Notes: generated by a model from the letters alone, not told the origin. A DNA stretch of 64,000 nucleotides from Ureibacillus sinduriensis BLB-1 = JCM 15800 (GCF_000772955.1 NZ_JPVO01000047.1:1-64000); one strand, 5' to 3'. Shown: positions 1-8,517, numbered from the stretch's first letter. Translations and numbers: made by a program.

Positions 1-45
1 CGCCCTTTCACGGCGGTAACACGGGTTCGAATCCCGTACGGGTCA
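1..45 (+). tRNA. tRNA-Glu (UUC), 3' part only
   Basis: The window opens inside a tRNA. The anticodon arm has a CTTTCAC loop between CGCC and GGCG, giving anticodon TTC (Glu). It is followed by a TPsiC arm with GGTTCGAATCC and the 3' acceptor strand ACGGGTC plus discriminator A at 45. CCA is not encoded. The 5' acceptor strand and D arm lie upstream of the window. Confidence 0.93.
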
Positions 46-52
46 TATCGAG

Positions 53-92
53 AAAAGCCTTAAAGTTAGCACATAACTTTAAGGCTTTTTTT
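53..92 (+). terminator. Rho-independent terminator after tRNA-Glu
   Basis: A 16-bp perfect stem (53-68 with 74-89, reading AAAGCCTTAAAGTTA on the left) with a 5-nt loop is followed by a T run. It directly follows the tRNA and ends that transcript. Confidence 0.9.
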
Positions 93-304
93 AGTTAACA
101 AAGGGTACATTTAGTATCTACTTTGAAAGTCTATATAATTCTTTCACTGAAGATCCAATTGCTTTATCTGGAATTCAATCTTATCATGAGCAGAACCGGT
201 AAATTGCGATTTTCATAGTTGAAACTTGAATTATGTAGTGAAAGATTTGAACTTCATATCCACTTTTAACTGCGTAAAAATAAGTCCATAAACTTCATAA
301 GATA

Positions 305-368
305 CCAGAAACTAGGGATATTCTGGCTTTGTACAACTATTAGAGTTTCCATTCTAATAGTTTTTTTT
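305..368 (+). terminator. Two tandem hairpins, the second terminator-like
   Basis: A CCAGAA/TTCTGG hairpin (about 304-325) is followed by a 10-bp stem AACTATTAGA/TCTAATAGTT (335-344 with 353-362) and a run of eight T. I see no gene between the tRNA terminator and this point (93-334), so what it terminates is unclear. It could be a short RNA or a decayed gene. The rest of 93-465 holds no gene; a forespore sigma-G promoter for the ger operon is expected here but I could not place it with confidence. Confidence 0.6.
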
Positions 369-465
369 ATACAAAGGTTCGTCAATTATGGGTAATATTA
401 ATACTTTATACATAAATAGCACTCTCATGCGCAAACTAAAGTAAAAACGCCTGGAGTTGCTAATA

Positions 466-2007
466 TTGAAGTTCTTTAAAGTGAAAAACCCTAAGGGAGA
501 GCAGGAGAAAACCGAACCACGGTTAGAAGAGGAAACTTCGATTAAAAAAACACAAATAGGTAGAAGCTTGGAATCTAATTTAAATACCATCGAAATTCTT
601 TATACAATACCAAAAAACTCCGATATCAAGATTCGAAAGTTTTCATATGGTGAAATGAAAAGAGAGGCATTTGTTGTTTATATAAGCTCCATTACAGATG
701 GCCAAAAAATTGACGAGCATATTATTCGTCCTTTGCTTAATAATACGACCTCAACTGATGACGACGATGTTGATATTGAAAATGTAATTACTGCCGAGAC
801 GATCACGACTGTAAACGTTGTCGGGGAAGCGGTTAAAGGGGTCAATAGTGGAAATGCAGTAGTGTTCATTGAAGGAAAAGATTGTGCCTACATTATTTCT
901 ACTAGCAAGTTTGAAGGAAGGGGCATTGAAAAGGCCGAGAATGAAGTTGTTATTAAGGGCTCAAAGGAAGCTTTTAATGAAATGGCAAATTCAAATATTT
1001 CATTGCTGCGAAAGAGAATAAAAAATGAAAGCTTGATTGTTGAATCATCTATCATATCTAAGCGATCAAATAATGAAGTATATCTACTTTATATTAAGGA
1101 TTTGGCTAACGAGGAAATTCTAAAAGATGTCAGAGAAAGAATAGGCTCATTGGATGTGGATGCGATACAAAATGCCGCCGTGTTGGAGCAATATATAGAG
1201 GAAAGGCAAAAGTCGCTATTACCGACCGTTTTATATACAGAGCGACCTGATCGAACTGCTTCTTTCTTGGAAAATGGATTTATCGTTTTAGTAATGGATA
1301 ATTCTCCTGAAGCATTAATTGTTCCGGCAACATTCTGGTCATTTTTCCATAACGCCGAAGATCATTACCTTCGATTTGTTTTTGGCAATTTTATAAGAGC
1401 ACTACGTCTTCTTGCCCTATTTATCACATTATTTATTTCAGCAATTTATATTTCTGTAACGAATTACCATGTAGAGATGGTGCCAGCAGATTTACTATTA
1501 GCAATCTCCGCGACCCGAGAGATAGTACCATTTCCCGCCATAGTTGAAATTTTGCTCATGGAAATTGCCTTTGAGTTAATAAGAGAAGCTGGTCTTCGTG
1601 TCCCCAGCCCAATTGGGCCAACTATTGGCATCGTAGGGGCATTGATATTGGGGCAAGCCGCCGTACAAGCGAACATTGTAAGTCCCCTTGTTGTCATTAT
1701 CGTCGCTTTGGGGGGATTAAGTTCCTTTGCAATCGGAGATATTAGCATGAATTTTTCAATCCGCTTAATAAGGTTTCTTTTCATATTCTCAGCGGCTTTT
1801 TTCGGCTTTTACGGGATGACTGCATTGTTTACAGTTGGCATTGTCTATTTGGTGTCAATGAAATCATTTGGAGTACCCTATTTAGCACCCATGACGCCCA
1901 CTTATGTTTCATCCAAAGATACTATCTTTAGAAGAATGCTTAAAAATGAAATCTTGAGACCAGGCTACTTGAAACCTAAAGATTTAGAAAAGAAATCAGG
2001 AGAGTAA
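466..2007 (+). CDS. Spore germination protein, GerA/GerKA family (A subunit)
   Basis: This is the A subunit of an inner-membrane spore germinant receptor. It has a long hydrophilic N-terminal half (about residues 1-280) and then a membrane half with several helices, including the PSPIGPTIGIVGALILG stretch typical of GerA proteins. Length, about 513 residues, is normal for the family. I prefer TTG at 466 over TTG at 457: CTGGAG at 451-456 lies 9 nt from 466 but abuts 457. It is first in an operon with B, C and a small fourth gene. The germinant cannot be inferred from sequence. Confidence 0.93.
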   Translation: MKFFKVKNPKGEQEKTEPRLEEETSIKKTQIGRSLESNLNTIEILYTIPKNSDIKIRKFSYGEMKREAFVVYISSITDGQKIDEHIIRPLLNNTTSTDDDDVDIENVITAETITTVNVVGEAVKGVNSGNAVVFIEGKDCAYIISTSKFEGRGIEKAENEVVIKGSKEAFNEMANSNISLLRKRIKNESLIVESSIISKRSNNEVYLLYIKDLANEEILKDVRERIGSLDVDAIQNAAVLEQYIEERQKSLLPTVLYTERPDRTASFLENGFIVLVMDNSPEALIVPATFWSFFHNAEDHYLRFVFGNFIRALRLLALFITLFISAIYISVTNYHVEMVPADLLLAISATREIVPFPAIVEILLMEIAFELIREAGLRVPSPIGPTIGIVGALILGQAAVQANIVSPLVVIIVALGGLSSFAIGDISMNFSIRLIRFLFIFSAAFFGFYGMTALFTVGIVYLVSMKSFGVPYLAPMTPTYVSSKDTIFRRMLKNEILRPGYLKPKDLEKKSGE

Positions 2008-2009
2008 GG

Positions 2010-3098
2010 ATGTACAAATCAGAAGGCAAAATAGGGACCAAAGAGTTATTTTCCATTATTATTCTTGTGATAGGAACAAAATTAACGGATAATACACCAC
2101 TAATCTTTTTTGATGATTTAAGTAACGGGGCATGGATGGCGATTCTATTCATCTTTCTATTTTCACTTTTGCCGATTTACTTTATGACAAGGGTTATGGC
2201 ACTTTATCCAGAGATGAATCTAATAGAAGTAACAAATCATTTATTAGGAAAGCATTTAGGTCCATTTGTTTTATTTGGTTTGTGGCTTTTATTGACTTAT
2301 TCCATTGTCTCCACATCGGCAGTTTATACAGATATTATTGGAACGATGTATTTTACGAAAACCCCCACAATGATTATTTATTTCCTATTGATGGGAGTAT
2401 CTGTATATATAGCCAAAAAAGGTTTGGAGAATATTGGGTCCGCATCATGGATGACGATTACAAGCATTAAAATTTCCCTCTTGGTCGTGTTGATTCTTGC
2501 GTACTTTAAAGGAGAGACAGCGTTTCTTTTTCCCTTGTTTGGAGAGGGAGAATTGAGGATCATAAAGGAGAGTGCACTGACTACTTCAATATACGCCGAA
2601 TTTTTATTCTTTGCTCTAATTGCCACAAATGTTAAAAATATATCCAGCTATAAAAAAGGAATATGGTTTGCGTTAGTAATAGTTACCGTTGAAATTACAC
2701 TCGCTCTGATCGCATATGTTTTGTTGTTTGATTATAAGGGTGTGCATTTGTTGAATTACCCTTTTCATGAGACAATCCGTTTGATAGAACTTGGCTTTAT
2801 TACAAATGTGGAGTCCATGTTTTTCCCTTTCTGGCTGATTGCAACATTTCTTCGATTTGCTTTTTTATTATATTTAGCTGCCTTTTTATTTGGGGGTATA
2901 TTTAAAATTAAGAAGTTTGAATATATTATTCCAACGTTAGGTACCATAATTTTATTTTTGGGGTTAATCCCGGAGACGCCTGTTTTTAAGTTTACCTCTA
3001 ATCGGGAAATATTTTTAAATATATCTACCCCGATTTTTATATTTCTACCTTTTCTATTATGGATATCCGCGAAAATAAAAGGGGATTATAAGAAATGA
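2010..3098 (+). CDS. Spore germination permease, GerB/GerKB family (B subunit)
   Basis: This is a 362-residue integral membrane protein with about ten hydrophobic helices, the APC-superfamily-like B subunit of germinant receptors, thought to carry the germinant-binding pocket. It starts at ATG 2010, only two bases after the A-subunit stop, with AGGAGAG at 1998-2004. Its stop overlaps the C-subunit start (ATGA at 3095-3098), so translation is coupled. Family assignment is firm; substrate is unknown. Confidence 0.93.
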   Translation: MYKSEGKIGTKELFSIIILVIGTKLTDNTPLIFFDDLSNGAWMAILFIFLFSLLPIYFMTRVMALYPEMNLIEVTNHLLGKHLGPFVLFGLWLLLTYSIVSTSAVYTDIIGTMYFTKTPTMIIYFLLMGVSVYIAKKGLENIGSASWMTITSIKISLLVVLILAYFKGETAFLFPLFGEGELRIIKESALTTSIYAEFLFFALIATNVKNISSYKKGIWFALVIVTVEITLALIAYVLLFDYKGVHLLNYPFHETIRLIELGFITNVESMFFPFWLIATFLRFAFLLYLAAFLFGGIFKIKKFEYIIPTLGTIILFLGLIPETPVFKFTSNREIFLNISTPIFIFLPFLLWISAKIKGDYKK

Positions 3099-4351
3099 TG
3101 AAAAATGAGATGTATCCTTTTCCCTTCCTAATTTTCTCTATGCTTTTGTTAAGTGGATGCTGGGACCAGACAAATATTGATAAAAGAGCTTATGTTGTGG
3201 CAATTGGCTTGGATAAAGCGGAAGAGGAGCAACAGTATAAAGTTACGTATCTAATTTCGAATCCTGAATTATCCAAGCAGCAAGCTGGCACAAACGAGCC
3301 CGGTAAAGAAACAATAACCTTCAATACCAATGATTTATTGACAGCAAAAAAAATCGCAAATACCGTAATAGCCAAGGAAATTTCCTACAATTTGCTCACG
3401 GTTTTGGTGGTGTCAGAAGAATTGGCGAAGGATAAATACTTTTTGCGGCTCATATATGATTCCATAAAAGCCAGAGATATAACACGCGATACGCCCCTAA
3501 TTGTCTCTAAAGAAAATGCGAGCAAGTTTTTGAGTGACAATAATCCAAGATTAGAAACCAGAATTCATAAATATTTTGAACTGATTATGGAATCGGGGAG
3601 TGAATCGGGTTTTATTCCCAATTCAACGCTCCATTCATTTTTCAAAATTACAGAAGGAGATGCGGATCTATTTTTGGCAGCTTATGGTACGACAGAAGTA
3701 AGTGGTAAAGATAATAATAATAATAACGATATACTAAATGATGACTTCTTAGCAGGGGAATTCGAGGTAGAAGGAGAAACCAATAAAACACAGTTGATAG
3801 GCTCGGCCCTGTTTAAGGAAGGCAAAATGATTGCAAAATTAACAGCAAAAGAAACAAGAATCGCCGTCCTTTTAAATGATACGCTGGATATGGGTGAATT
3901 ATTGACTACCTATCCTGATCCAGATAATGAGCAATACCGAATTGGCGTAAGGGTAATGAAAAAGGAAGACAACAAGGTCAATATGCAACTTACAGGGAAT
4001 TTACCGTCCATTGATGTAGAAATCCCGATACGTGTAGATATTCTGGCAAATCATAGTATGAAAAATTATTCCAAGGATACAAAGGAAAGAGAAGAATTAA
4101 AAAAGTATCTCGAGGAACAGATGACCAAGGAGATTGAGGCTCTTGTCAAAAAGACCTAGGAAGAGTATAAAGGGGAGCCATTCGGATGGTCATTGGCAGC
4201 TAGAAAAAAGTTCAAAACGATCCCTGAATATGAGTCATTTGACTTTATGAAGACTTATCCAAATATGAGAGTGAAAGTAAAAGTTAGTATAGAGTTTGGA
4301 AACTTTGGCAGGCAAAGTGAGGTGCCTAGTATAGAAGAGATGAGGGATTAG
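3095..4351 (+). pseudogene. Germinant receptor lipoprotein GerC, interrupted by in-frame amber codon
   Basis: This is the C subunit, with a signal peptide ending in lipobox LLSGC followed by WDQ, as in GerC/GerKC lipoproteins. The frame runs 354 codons to TAG at 4157-4159. The same frame then stays open for 63 more codons to TAG at 4349-4351 and reads like a normal GerC C-terminus (EEYKGEPFGWSLAARK..., ending PSIEEMRD). A CAG-to-TAG change is the simplest explanation. The truncated product would lack the end of its third domain, so the receptor may be non-functional. A sequencing error or rare readthrough are alternatives. Confidence 0.88.
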
Positions 4352-4352
4352 C

Positions 4353-4511
4353 TTGAATCTATTTGTGTGGGCGCTCATAATCGGGGTTTTTCTCTATACG
4401 CTAGGATTTTCCCGGATATTGTGGAAAGAGAAAAATAAATTGGGTTCATTTGCTGTACTTCTTCTGGCCGTATGCATCATTATCGCACCATTCTTTTCCG
4501 TCCTAAGTTGA
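4353..4511 (+). CDS. Small two-helix membrane protein, candidate germinant-receptor D subunit
   Basis: This 52-codon ORF starts at TTG 4353, one base after the ancestral GerC stop, with GATGAGGG just upstream. The product has two hydrophobic helices (about 3-20 and 32-50) around a short basic loop RILWKEKNK. Small two-helix D proteins encoded beside gerABC operons are known in Bacillus and modulate germination. Placement and topology match, and the ORF ends 45 bases before the operon terminator. Assignment rests on context; the sequence itself is too short to be diagnostic. Confidence 0.6.
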   Translation: MNLFVWALIIGVFLYTLGFSRILWKEKNKLGSFAVLLLAVCIIIAPFFSVLS

Positions 4512-4555
4512 TGGAATAAGAAAACGATAAGTTATATTTTTTCGAAAACTAATTA

Positions 4556-4588
4556 AAAATCCCCTACTATTCAAGTAGGGGATTTTTT
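4556..4588 (+). terminator. Terminator of the germination operon (probably bidirectional)
   Basis: The stem ATCCCCTACT/AGTAGGGGAT with a 5-nt loop is flanked by an A run on the left and six T on the right. It could therefore stop transcripts from both strands. Confidence 0.9.
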
Positions 4589-4802
4589 AGCCTTGCGATA
4601 CATTATGTATGGCAAAGCCGCCTTGCCGTAATAATTATAGAAAGTTTTAAACCACCACTCCTCAAAGTGGGTGTTCGCAAAAGATCTCCTGTATATCGTC
4701 ATTCACCGTAGTGTGACGCTCGCCATTCCATCTTCTATATAAAACTCCCTTTTACAGTTCAAAGGTTAAAACTTAATATGTGTACGAACAACGCAGCTTT
4801 AA
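4556..4802 (-). ncRNA. Candidate small RNA, about 245 nt, identity not recognised
   Basis: No convincing ORF fills 4589-5005. On the minus strand there is a promoter-like pair at 4809-4835, then about 245 nt containing local hairpins: CGTCA...TGACG around 4690, CACCCACT/AGTGGTG around 4665, and GGCAAG/CTTTGCC around 4620. The bidirectional terminator at 4556-4588 closes it. I considered 6S, SRP, tmRNA and the common riboswitches and saw no signature of any. The transcript is inferred, not proven. Confidence 0.4.
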
Positions 4803-4808
4803 TGATAT

Positions 4809-4835
4809 ATTATACGATTGTGGAGAGTTGTGCAA
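4809..4835 (-). promoter_or_regulatory. Sigma-A-like promoter for the minus-strand RNA
   Basis: Minus strand reads TTGCAC, 15 nt, TATAAT (perfect -10 at 4814-4809). The spacer is shorter than the usual 17, so strength is uncertain. Confidence 0.4.
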
Positions 4836-5005
4836 GTAAGTACTATCAAATAAAAAAGTCAAATATTTATCATGAGTATTTATAAGTTAAATGATGATTT
4901 TATCGTTTTATCGTCTGCACTAGGGATAGATAATCGCGAGTGGTATTAAAGGAGTAATTTTTTGATATAATAAAAAGCTTTCCGTTATTGGAAAACTTTG
5001 GGGTA

Positions 5006-5638
5006 TCATTCGGATTTATTTAACACTTCATTCGTCAGTGCTGCGATATTGATTTGTGTTTCCTCGTGCATGACATCATTTAATATTTCGTTGCGGAAGT
5101 ACCTGACACTCACCGTCAGCGGCATTTTCAAAAGTTTCTGGAGGGCCTGCTGATACATGATAACAAATTCTATATCTGTATTCCCGCGTTTTAACTCTGC
5201 AAAGGACTCATAAAATTGATCTAGCTTATCTGCGAATTCGAGAAGGCGACCTTCGATTGTTTCATCCTTCCCTTCTTTCATTCGCTCGAAGAAGACATCC
5301 TGAAAATCCTGTGGTATTTCCTGCTTAATAAATTGTTCCATCATTTTTTCTTCAACGTGGGCCAGCATTTGTTTCAACTCTACACTGGCGTGCTTTACCG
5401 GTGTTTTAATGTCACCAATGAATACTTCGGCAAAGTCATGGTTGATTGTTTTTTCATAAAGGGATTTCCAATTAATGGTTGCCCCATTCATTTCTTCAAG
5501 TGTGGCGAAAAACATGGCATACTGTGAAACCTTCCACGAATGAGCAGCAACATTATGCTCTTCAAACTTGAAGCGGCCTGGCGCACGGAAAATACGCTCC
5601 AGATCATTTAAACTTGTAAAAAATTTATGGATACCGAT
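5006..5638 (-). CDS. HD-domain phosphohydrolase, YfbR-like
   Basis: This HD-superfamily metal-dependent phosphohydrolase of about 210 residues resembles the YfbR 5'-deoxynucleotidase group. Visible metal-site motifs are HNVAAHSW near the N-terminus, NHDFAEVFIGDIKTPVKH, and EFADKLDQ later. The start is odd: AAGGAG at 5652-5647 overlaps the only upstream GTG (5647), whereas ATC at 5638 sits 8 nt from it and begins I-G-I-H-K-F-F, where relatives as I recall them begin M-G-I-H. I therefore place the start at ATC 5638; GTG 5647 is the conventional alternative. Nucleotide substrate is inferred from the family. Confidence 0.8.
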   Translation of the reverse strand: MGIHKFFTSLNDLERIFRAPGRFKFEEHNVAAHSWKVSQYAMFFATLEEMNGATINWKSLYEKTINHDFAEVFIGDIKTPVKHASVELKQMLAHVEEKMMEQFIKQEIPQDFQDVFFERMKEGKDETIEGRLLEFADKLDQFYESFAELKRGNTDIEFVIMYQQALQKLLKMPLTVSVRYFRNEILNDVMHEETQINIAALTNEVLNKSE

Positions 5639-5912
5639 AAAAATCACTCCTTAGTTAGTCTATTAGCGTAGGTTTAATGACTATAATTGCATCATATAAT
5701 TATTCATACCCCGATAGTGGGGAATTTCAATCATTTAATAAATAATTAATTTAGCATTTACAAAGAAAGAATAAGATAGGGTTAATTTATAAGGTATGCA
5801 ATTATTAGAAAAAAAGTGCATGACTTTTAGAAATTTGTCATATTCCTCAAAAGTTGTACTATTCGCGTGATGGTATACTGAGCTTAACAAAAGTAAATGG
5901 AAGTGAAACAAG

Positions 5913-6350
5913 TTGTTCCATACATTATTTTTATACATTCATATTGTGAGCGCGGTCGGATCAATTGGACCATTATTTTCACTTATCCCGATAACAAAGA
6001 AAATGGAATTGGCGGATGAAGAGCATCTGGCTGGTTTGATCCAGTCGTTTCAATCTGCTATTACCGTTGTGAAACATGCAGGGCATGTGCTTGTTTTTTC
6101 AGGTATAGTTCTTATCATCATTAGCGGTTGGACGTGGACAACACCATGGATTATGTTGACAATCGCGATTATGATTGGTTCGATTGTATTTCTGGCGCGT
6201 GCCTTTAAGCCAACGTTAAAAACATATGGTACGCACAAATTCCATAAAGAACTTTTTATCAAAAAGCTCAAAAAAGCGACTTGGCAATATATACTCATAC
6301 TGCTGGTTATGCTATGGCTTATGGTTGCTAAACCGGTTTTATGGCAGTAG
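5913..6350 (+). CDS. Four-helix membrane protein, DUF2269-like
   Basis: This 145-residue protein has hydrophobic helices at about 3-24, 52-72, 76-95 and 120-141, and a conserved-looking HIVSAVGSIGP start. This pattern resembles DUF2269-type integral membrane proteins of unknown function. TTG at 5913 is preceded by GGAAGTG. It is monocistronic, ending in a terminator 40 nt downstream. No function can be given. Confidence 0.7.
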   Translation: MFHTLFLYIHIVSAVGSIGPLFSLIPITKKMELADEEHLAGLIQSFQSAITVVKHAGHVLVFSGIVLIIISGWTWTTPWIMLTIAIMIGSIVFLARAFKPTLKTYGTHKFHKELFIKKLKKATWQYILILLVMLWLMVAKPVLWQ

Positions 6351-6390
6351 AAGGGACTATGTTTAGCCTGATGCTTGATATTAAAAGAAG

Positions 6391-6435
6391 AAACGTGTAG
6401 ATTAAGCGATTGTCGCCTTGATCTACACGTTTTTT
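6391..6435 (+). terminator. Rho-independent terminator
   Basis: The stem AAACGTGTAGAT/ATCTACACGTTT (6391-6402 with 6421-6432) ends in a T run. It closes the gene at 5913-6350. Confidence 0.85.
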
Positions 6436-6456
6436 GCCCATTATACTGATTCTGAT

Positions 6457-6642
6457 TTATACAGAAACGTCAATTATCGATCCTTTATGTGGATGCTGGG
6501 CAGCGGGTTGTTGCTCTGGAAGCTGCTCCAGCATCTGAATGCTGCTGGCTGCACCCATGTTAAGCGATTTATTCATAATGCTCATTTGCACAGTTTGCTG
6601 CAATTGTGCCACTTGTGCAGACATGTAGGAACTCAATTCCAT
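6457..6642 (-). CDS. YjfB-like putative motility protein
   Basis: This 61-residue protein starts MELSSYMSAQVAQLQQTVQMSIM and has a methionine- and glutamine-rich helix, as in the small YjfB family (annotated as putative motility proteins in Bacillus). AGGAGGG lies 8 nt before ATG 6642. The C-terminal third is Pro/Gln/His-rich and unlike the core. Its role is not established in the family. Confidence 0.7.
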   Translation of the reverse strand: MELSSYMSAQVAQLQQTVQMSIMNKSLNMGAASSIQMLEQLPEQQPAAQHPHKGSIIDVSV

Positions 6643-6790
6643 TCAATCATCCCTCCTTTTTTTCTATATCGGCTTAATTTAGTAGTAGATTAAAGTTTTC
6701 CAATAAAATAGACCAATTGGCATCTCCCGGTAAGGGTGGAATATTTCATCAGTAAAATGGCAATACTTTGGCCATAGGAGGGTTTGATAA

Positions 6791-7357
6791 ATGTGGAAAA
6801 AGTTAATTGCATTAAGTAGTATGACTTTTCTGTTAAGTGGATGTGGTTTATTTGGGATGTTTGAAGAAGAGCAACAAATACCTGTAGCAGCTCCGGAGGC
6901 TTTGAAGGCATCCGCGAACATTATGGATACTGAAGGAAATGAGATCGGCCATATGGAGCTTACTGAAGGCACAGATGGTATCTTGATCTCCCTTGGGCTG
7001 ACAAAGCTTTCTGAAGGTGAGCATGGTATTCATATACATGAAGTTGGAAAGTGTGAAAAGCCAACTTTCGAATCGGCAGGTGCCCATTTCAATCCGCTGG
7101 AAAAACAGCATGGATTCGATAATCCGAAAGGACCTCATCTGGGTGATTTGCCAAATATCGAACCGGAAGAAGATGGAACGGTTCAGTTGGAGTTTGTCGC
7201 GAAGAATATAACATTAGAACCTGGTATGGAAAATTCCGTATTGGATGGGGATGGCAGTGCAATCATCATTCATGAGGGACCTGATGACTACAAAACGGAT
7301 CCTGCAGGAAACTCGGGAGCACGTATTGCATGCGGAGTTATCACATCAGCTAAATAA
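6791..7357 (+). CDS. Superoxide dismutase-like lipoprotein (Cu/Zn type)
   Basis: This 188-residue protein has a lipoprotein signal peptide (lipobox LLSGC, residues 15-19) and a Cu/Zn superoxide dismutase fold. Ligand motifs are all present: HIHEVGKC, GAHFNP, GPHLGD and IIHEGPDD, plus the ACGVI cysteine and the GARIACG arginine. B. subtilis YojM, the nearest well-known relative, lacks part of the copper site, so this copy may be more active. It would act outside the membrane on superoxide. AGGAGGG precedes ATG by 8 nt. Confidence 0.88.
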   Translation: MWKKLIALSSMTFLLSGCGLFGMFEEEQQIPVAAPEALKASANIMDTEGNEIGHMELTEGTDGILISLGLTKLSEGEHGIHIHEVGKCEKPTFESAGAHFNPLEKQHGFDNPKGPHLGDLPNIEPEEDGTVQLEFVAKNITLEPGMENSVLDGDGSAIIIHEGPDDYKTDPAGNSGARIACGVITSAK

Positions 7358-7527
7358 TATGGGTTCTGCATGATTCCGGGTTTATTTAAGTATGGAAGTT
7401 GAGTAGTAAAGAGGTGTGCTGGGAATATCGTATCCGAATCATCGCTTATTCTCAACTTGTTTCAAAAAACAAAGGTAATAAACCAAAACAATATAAAGTT
7501 AAATACAGCTATAAACTAGTAGTTTAA

Positions 7528-7565
7528 GGAGCTTGCATATTAAGTTGTGCAGGCTCTTTTTCTAC
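7528..7565 (+). terminator. Rho-independent terminator
   Basis: The stem GAGCTTGCA/TGCAGGCTC (about 7529-7537 with 7548-7556) is followed by five T. It lies 170 nt after the SOD gene. The rest of 7358-7623 shows no gene. Confidence 0.7.
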
Positions 7566-7623
7566 AAATAAAAGAATAAAAATGTTAAGGATTTATTTTT
7601 TTCGTAAATAGTTCGCATTGCAA

Positions 7624-7692
7624 TTGTTTTTCGTGGCTACCTTTCTTACACTAAATAAAGGTGTGGCATTTGGGCTGTTTAGTAAGAAGTAA
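7624..7692 (+). pseudogene. Possible lspA (signal peptidase II) fragment
   Basis: A short open stretch translates to TFLTLNKGVAFGLFSKK, then stop. N-K-G-x-A-F-G-L-F is characteristic of the conserved central segment of prolipoprotein signal peptidase II. Nothing else of the gene is intact, although the following frame (IGMALARWFENT) could be a further degraded piece. It is short, so chance resemblance cannot be excluded. Confidence 0.3.
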
Positions 7693-7788
7693 AAAACCAC
7701 GCTAATCGGGATGGCATTGGCCAGATGGTTTGAAAACACAATGAAAGAATAGACTAGGGATTTAACACTAAACTTATGGAGGTTACAA

Positions 7789-8334
7789 ATGAAAAGTATA
7801 GCAGTGGATATGGACCAGGTATTGGCAGATTTCTTGGGCAAAGCTTCTAAAGCTTGTGAGGAGCGTTTCAATATAGCAATTTCGAAAGAAGAATTTGATG
7901 TGGCAAAATTGGAAGCACAACACCCAGAGCTTGTTAAGAAATTCTTTTTAATGATTAATGAACCTGACTTCTTCCGGGACTTTGAATTATTGGATCCAGA
8001 TGCAGTACCGGTCTTAAAAGAGTTGAGCGAACACTATGAAATTTACATTGCAACAGCAGCCATGGATGTGCCGGGTTGCTTTGCAGCAAAATACGAATGG
8101 CTTTTAGAACATTTTCCATTCTTGAATCCCGAGCACTTTATTTTCTGCGGAGATAAAAAGGTAGTGAAAGCGGATTTCCTCATTGATGATAATGTAAAAC
8201 AGCTTCATTCCTTCACGGGGGAAGGTATACTATATTCGCAACCCTACAATGAGAAGTGCACTGATTTCAAACGAGTGCATAATTGGCAAGAAATTCGGAA
8301 TTTGTTTTTACCGGTGAAAGAATCTTCAGTGTGA
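7789..8334 (+). CDS. 5'(3')-deoxyribonucleotidase, HAD superfamily
   Basis: This 181-residue cytosolic HAD phosphatase of the deoxy-pyrimidine nucleotidase (5NT type C) family dephosphorylates deoxynucleoside monophosphates. HAD motif I is DMDQVLAD (residues 7-14), motif II falls in YIATAAMD, and the C-terminal acidic motif is ADFLIDDN. Length matches the family. GGAGG lies 7 nt before ATG. Terminator-like hairpin follows at 8365. Substrate preference is inferred from the family. Confidence 0.88.
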   Translation: MKSIAVDMDQVLADFLGKASKACEERFNIAISKEEFDVAKLEAQHPELVKKFFLMINEPDFFRDFELLDPDAVPVLKELSEHYEIYIATAAMDVPGCFAAKYEWLLEHFPFLNPEHFIFCGDKKVVKADFLIDDNVKQLHSFTGEGILYSQPYNEKCTDFKRVHNWQEIRNLFLPVKESSV

Positions 8335-8364
8335 TGGCGCAAAGAAGAATGATCGCTCAGAAAT

Positions 8365-8387
8365 GTCCCTCTAGCAGGGGCTTTTTT
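8365..8387 (+). terminator. Short rho-independent terminator
   Basis: The stem GTCCCT/AGGGGC with a 5-nt loop is followed by six T. It closes the deoxyribonucleotidase gene. Confidence 0.7.
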
Positions 8388-8488
8388 GATTGTTGGAAGA
8401 AAGCAAAATTTCGACAATGGTGAATGAATTATCACAAATTGCGATAGTTTTAATACTTTTTTTGCATGGTTAACATAAATGTGTTGTA

Positions 8489-8517
8489 TTGCACTAAGGA
8501 AGTGTGTATGATATAAA
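8489..8517 (+). promoter_or_regulatory. Sigma-A-like promoter of the 48-residue ORF
   Basis: TTGCAC at 8489-8494, 17-nt spacer and TATAAA at 8512-8517. The start codon lies 35 nt downstream of the -10. Confidence 0.6.

Noticed and set aside
4590-4802. 6S RNA on the minus strand
   Set aside because: It shows separate local hairpins rather than one long rod with a central bubble; left as an unassigned RNA.
7593-7871. 92-codon minus-strand frame around the lspA-like remnant
   Set aside because: It is antisense to the remnant and to the start of the deoxyribonucleotidase gene, with no start signals.
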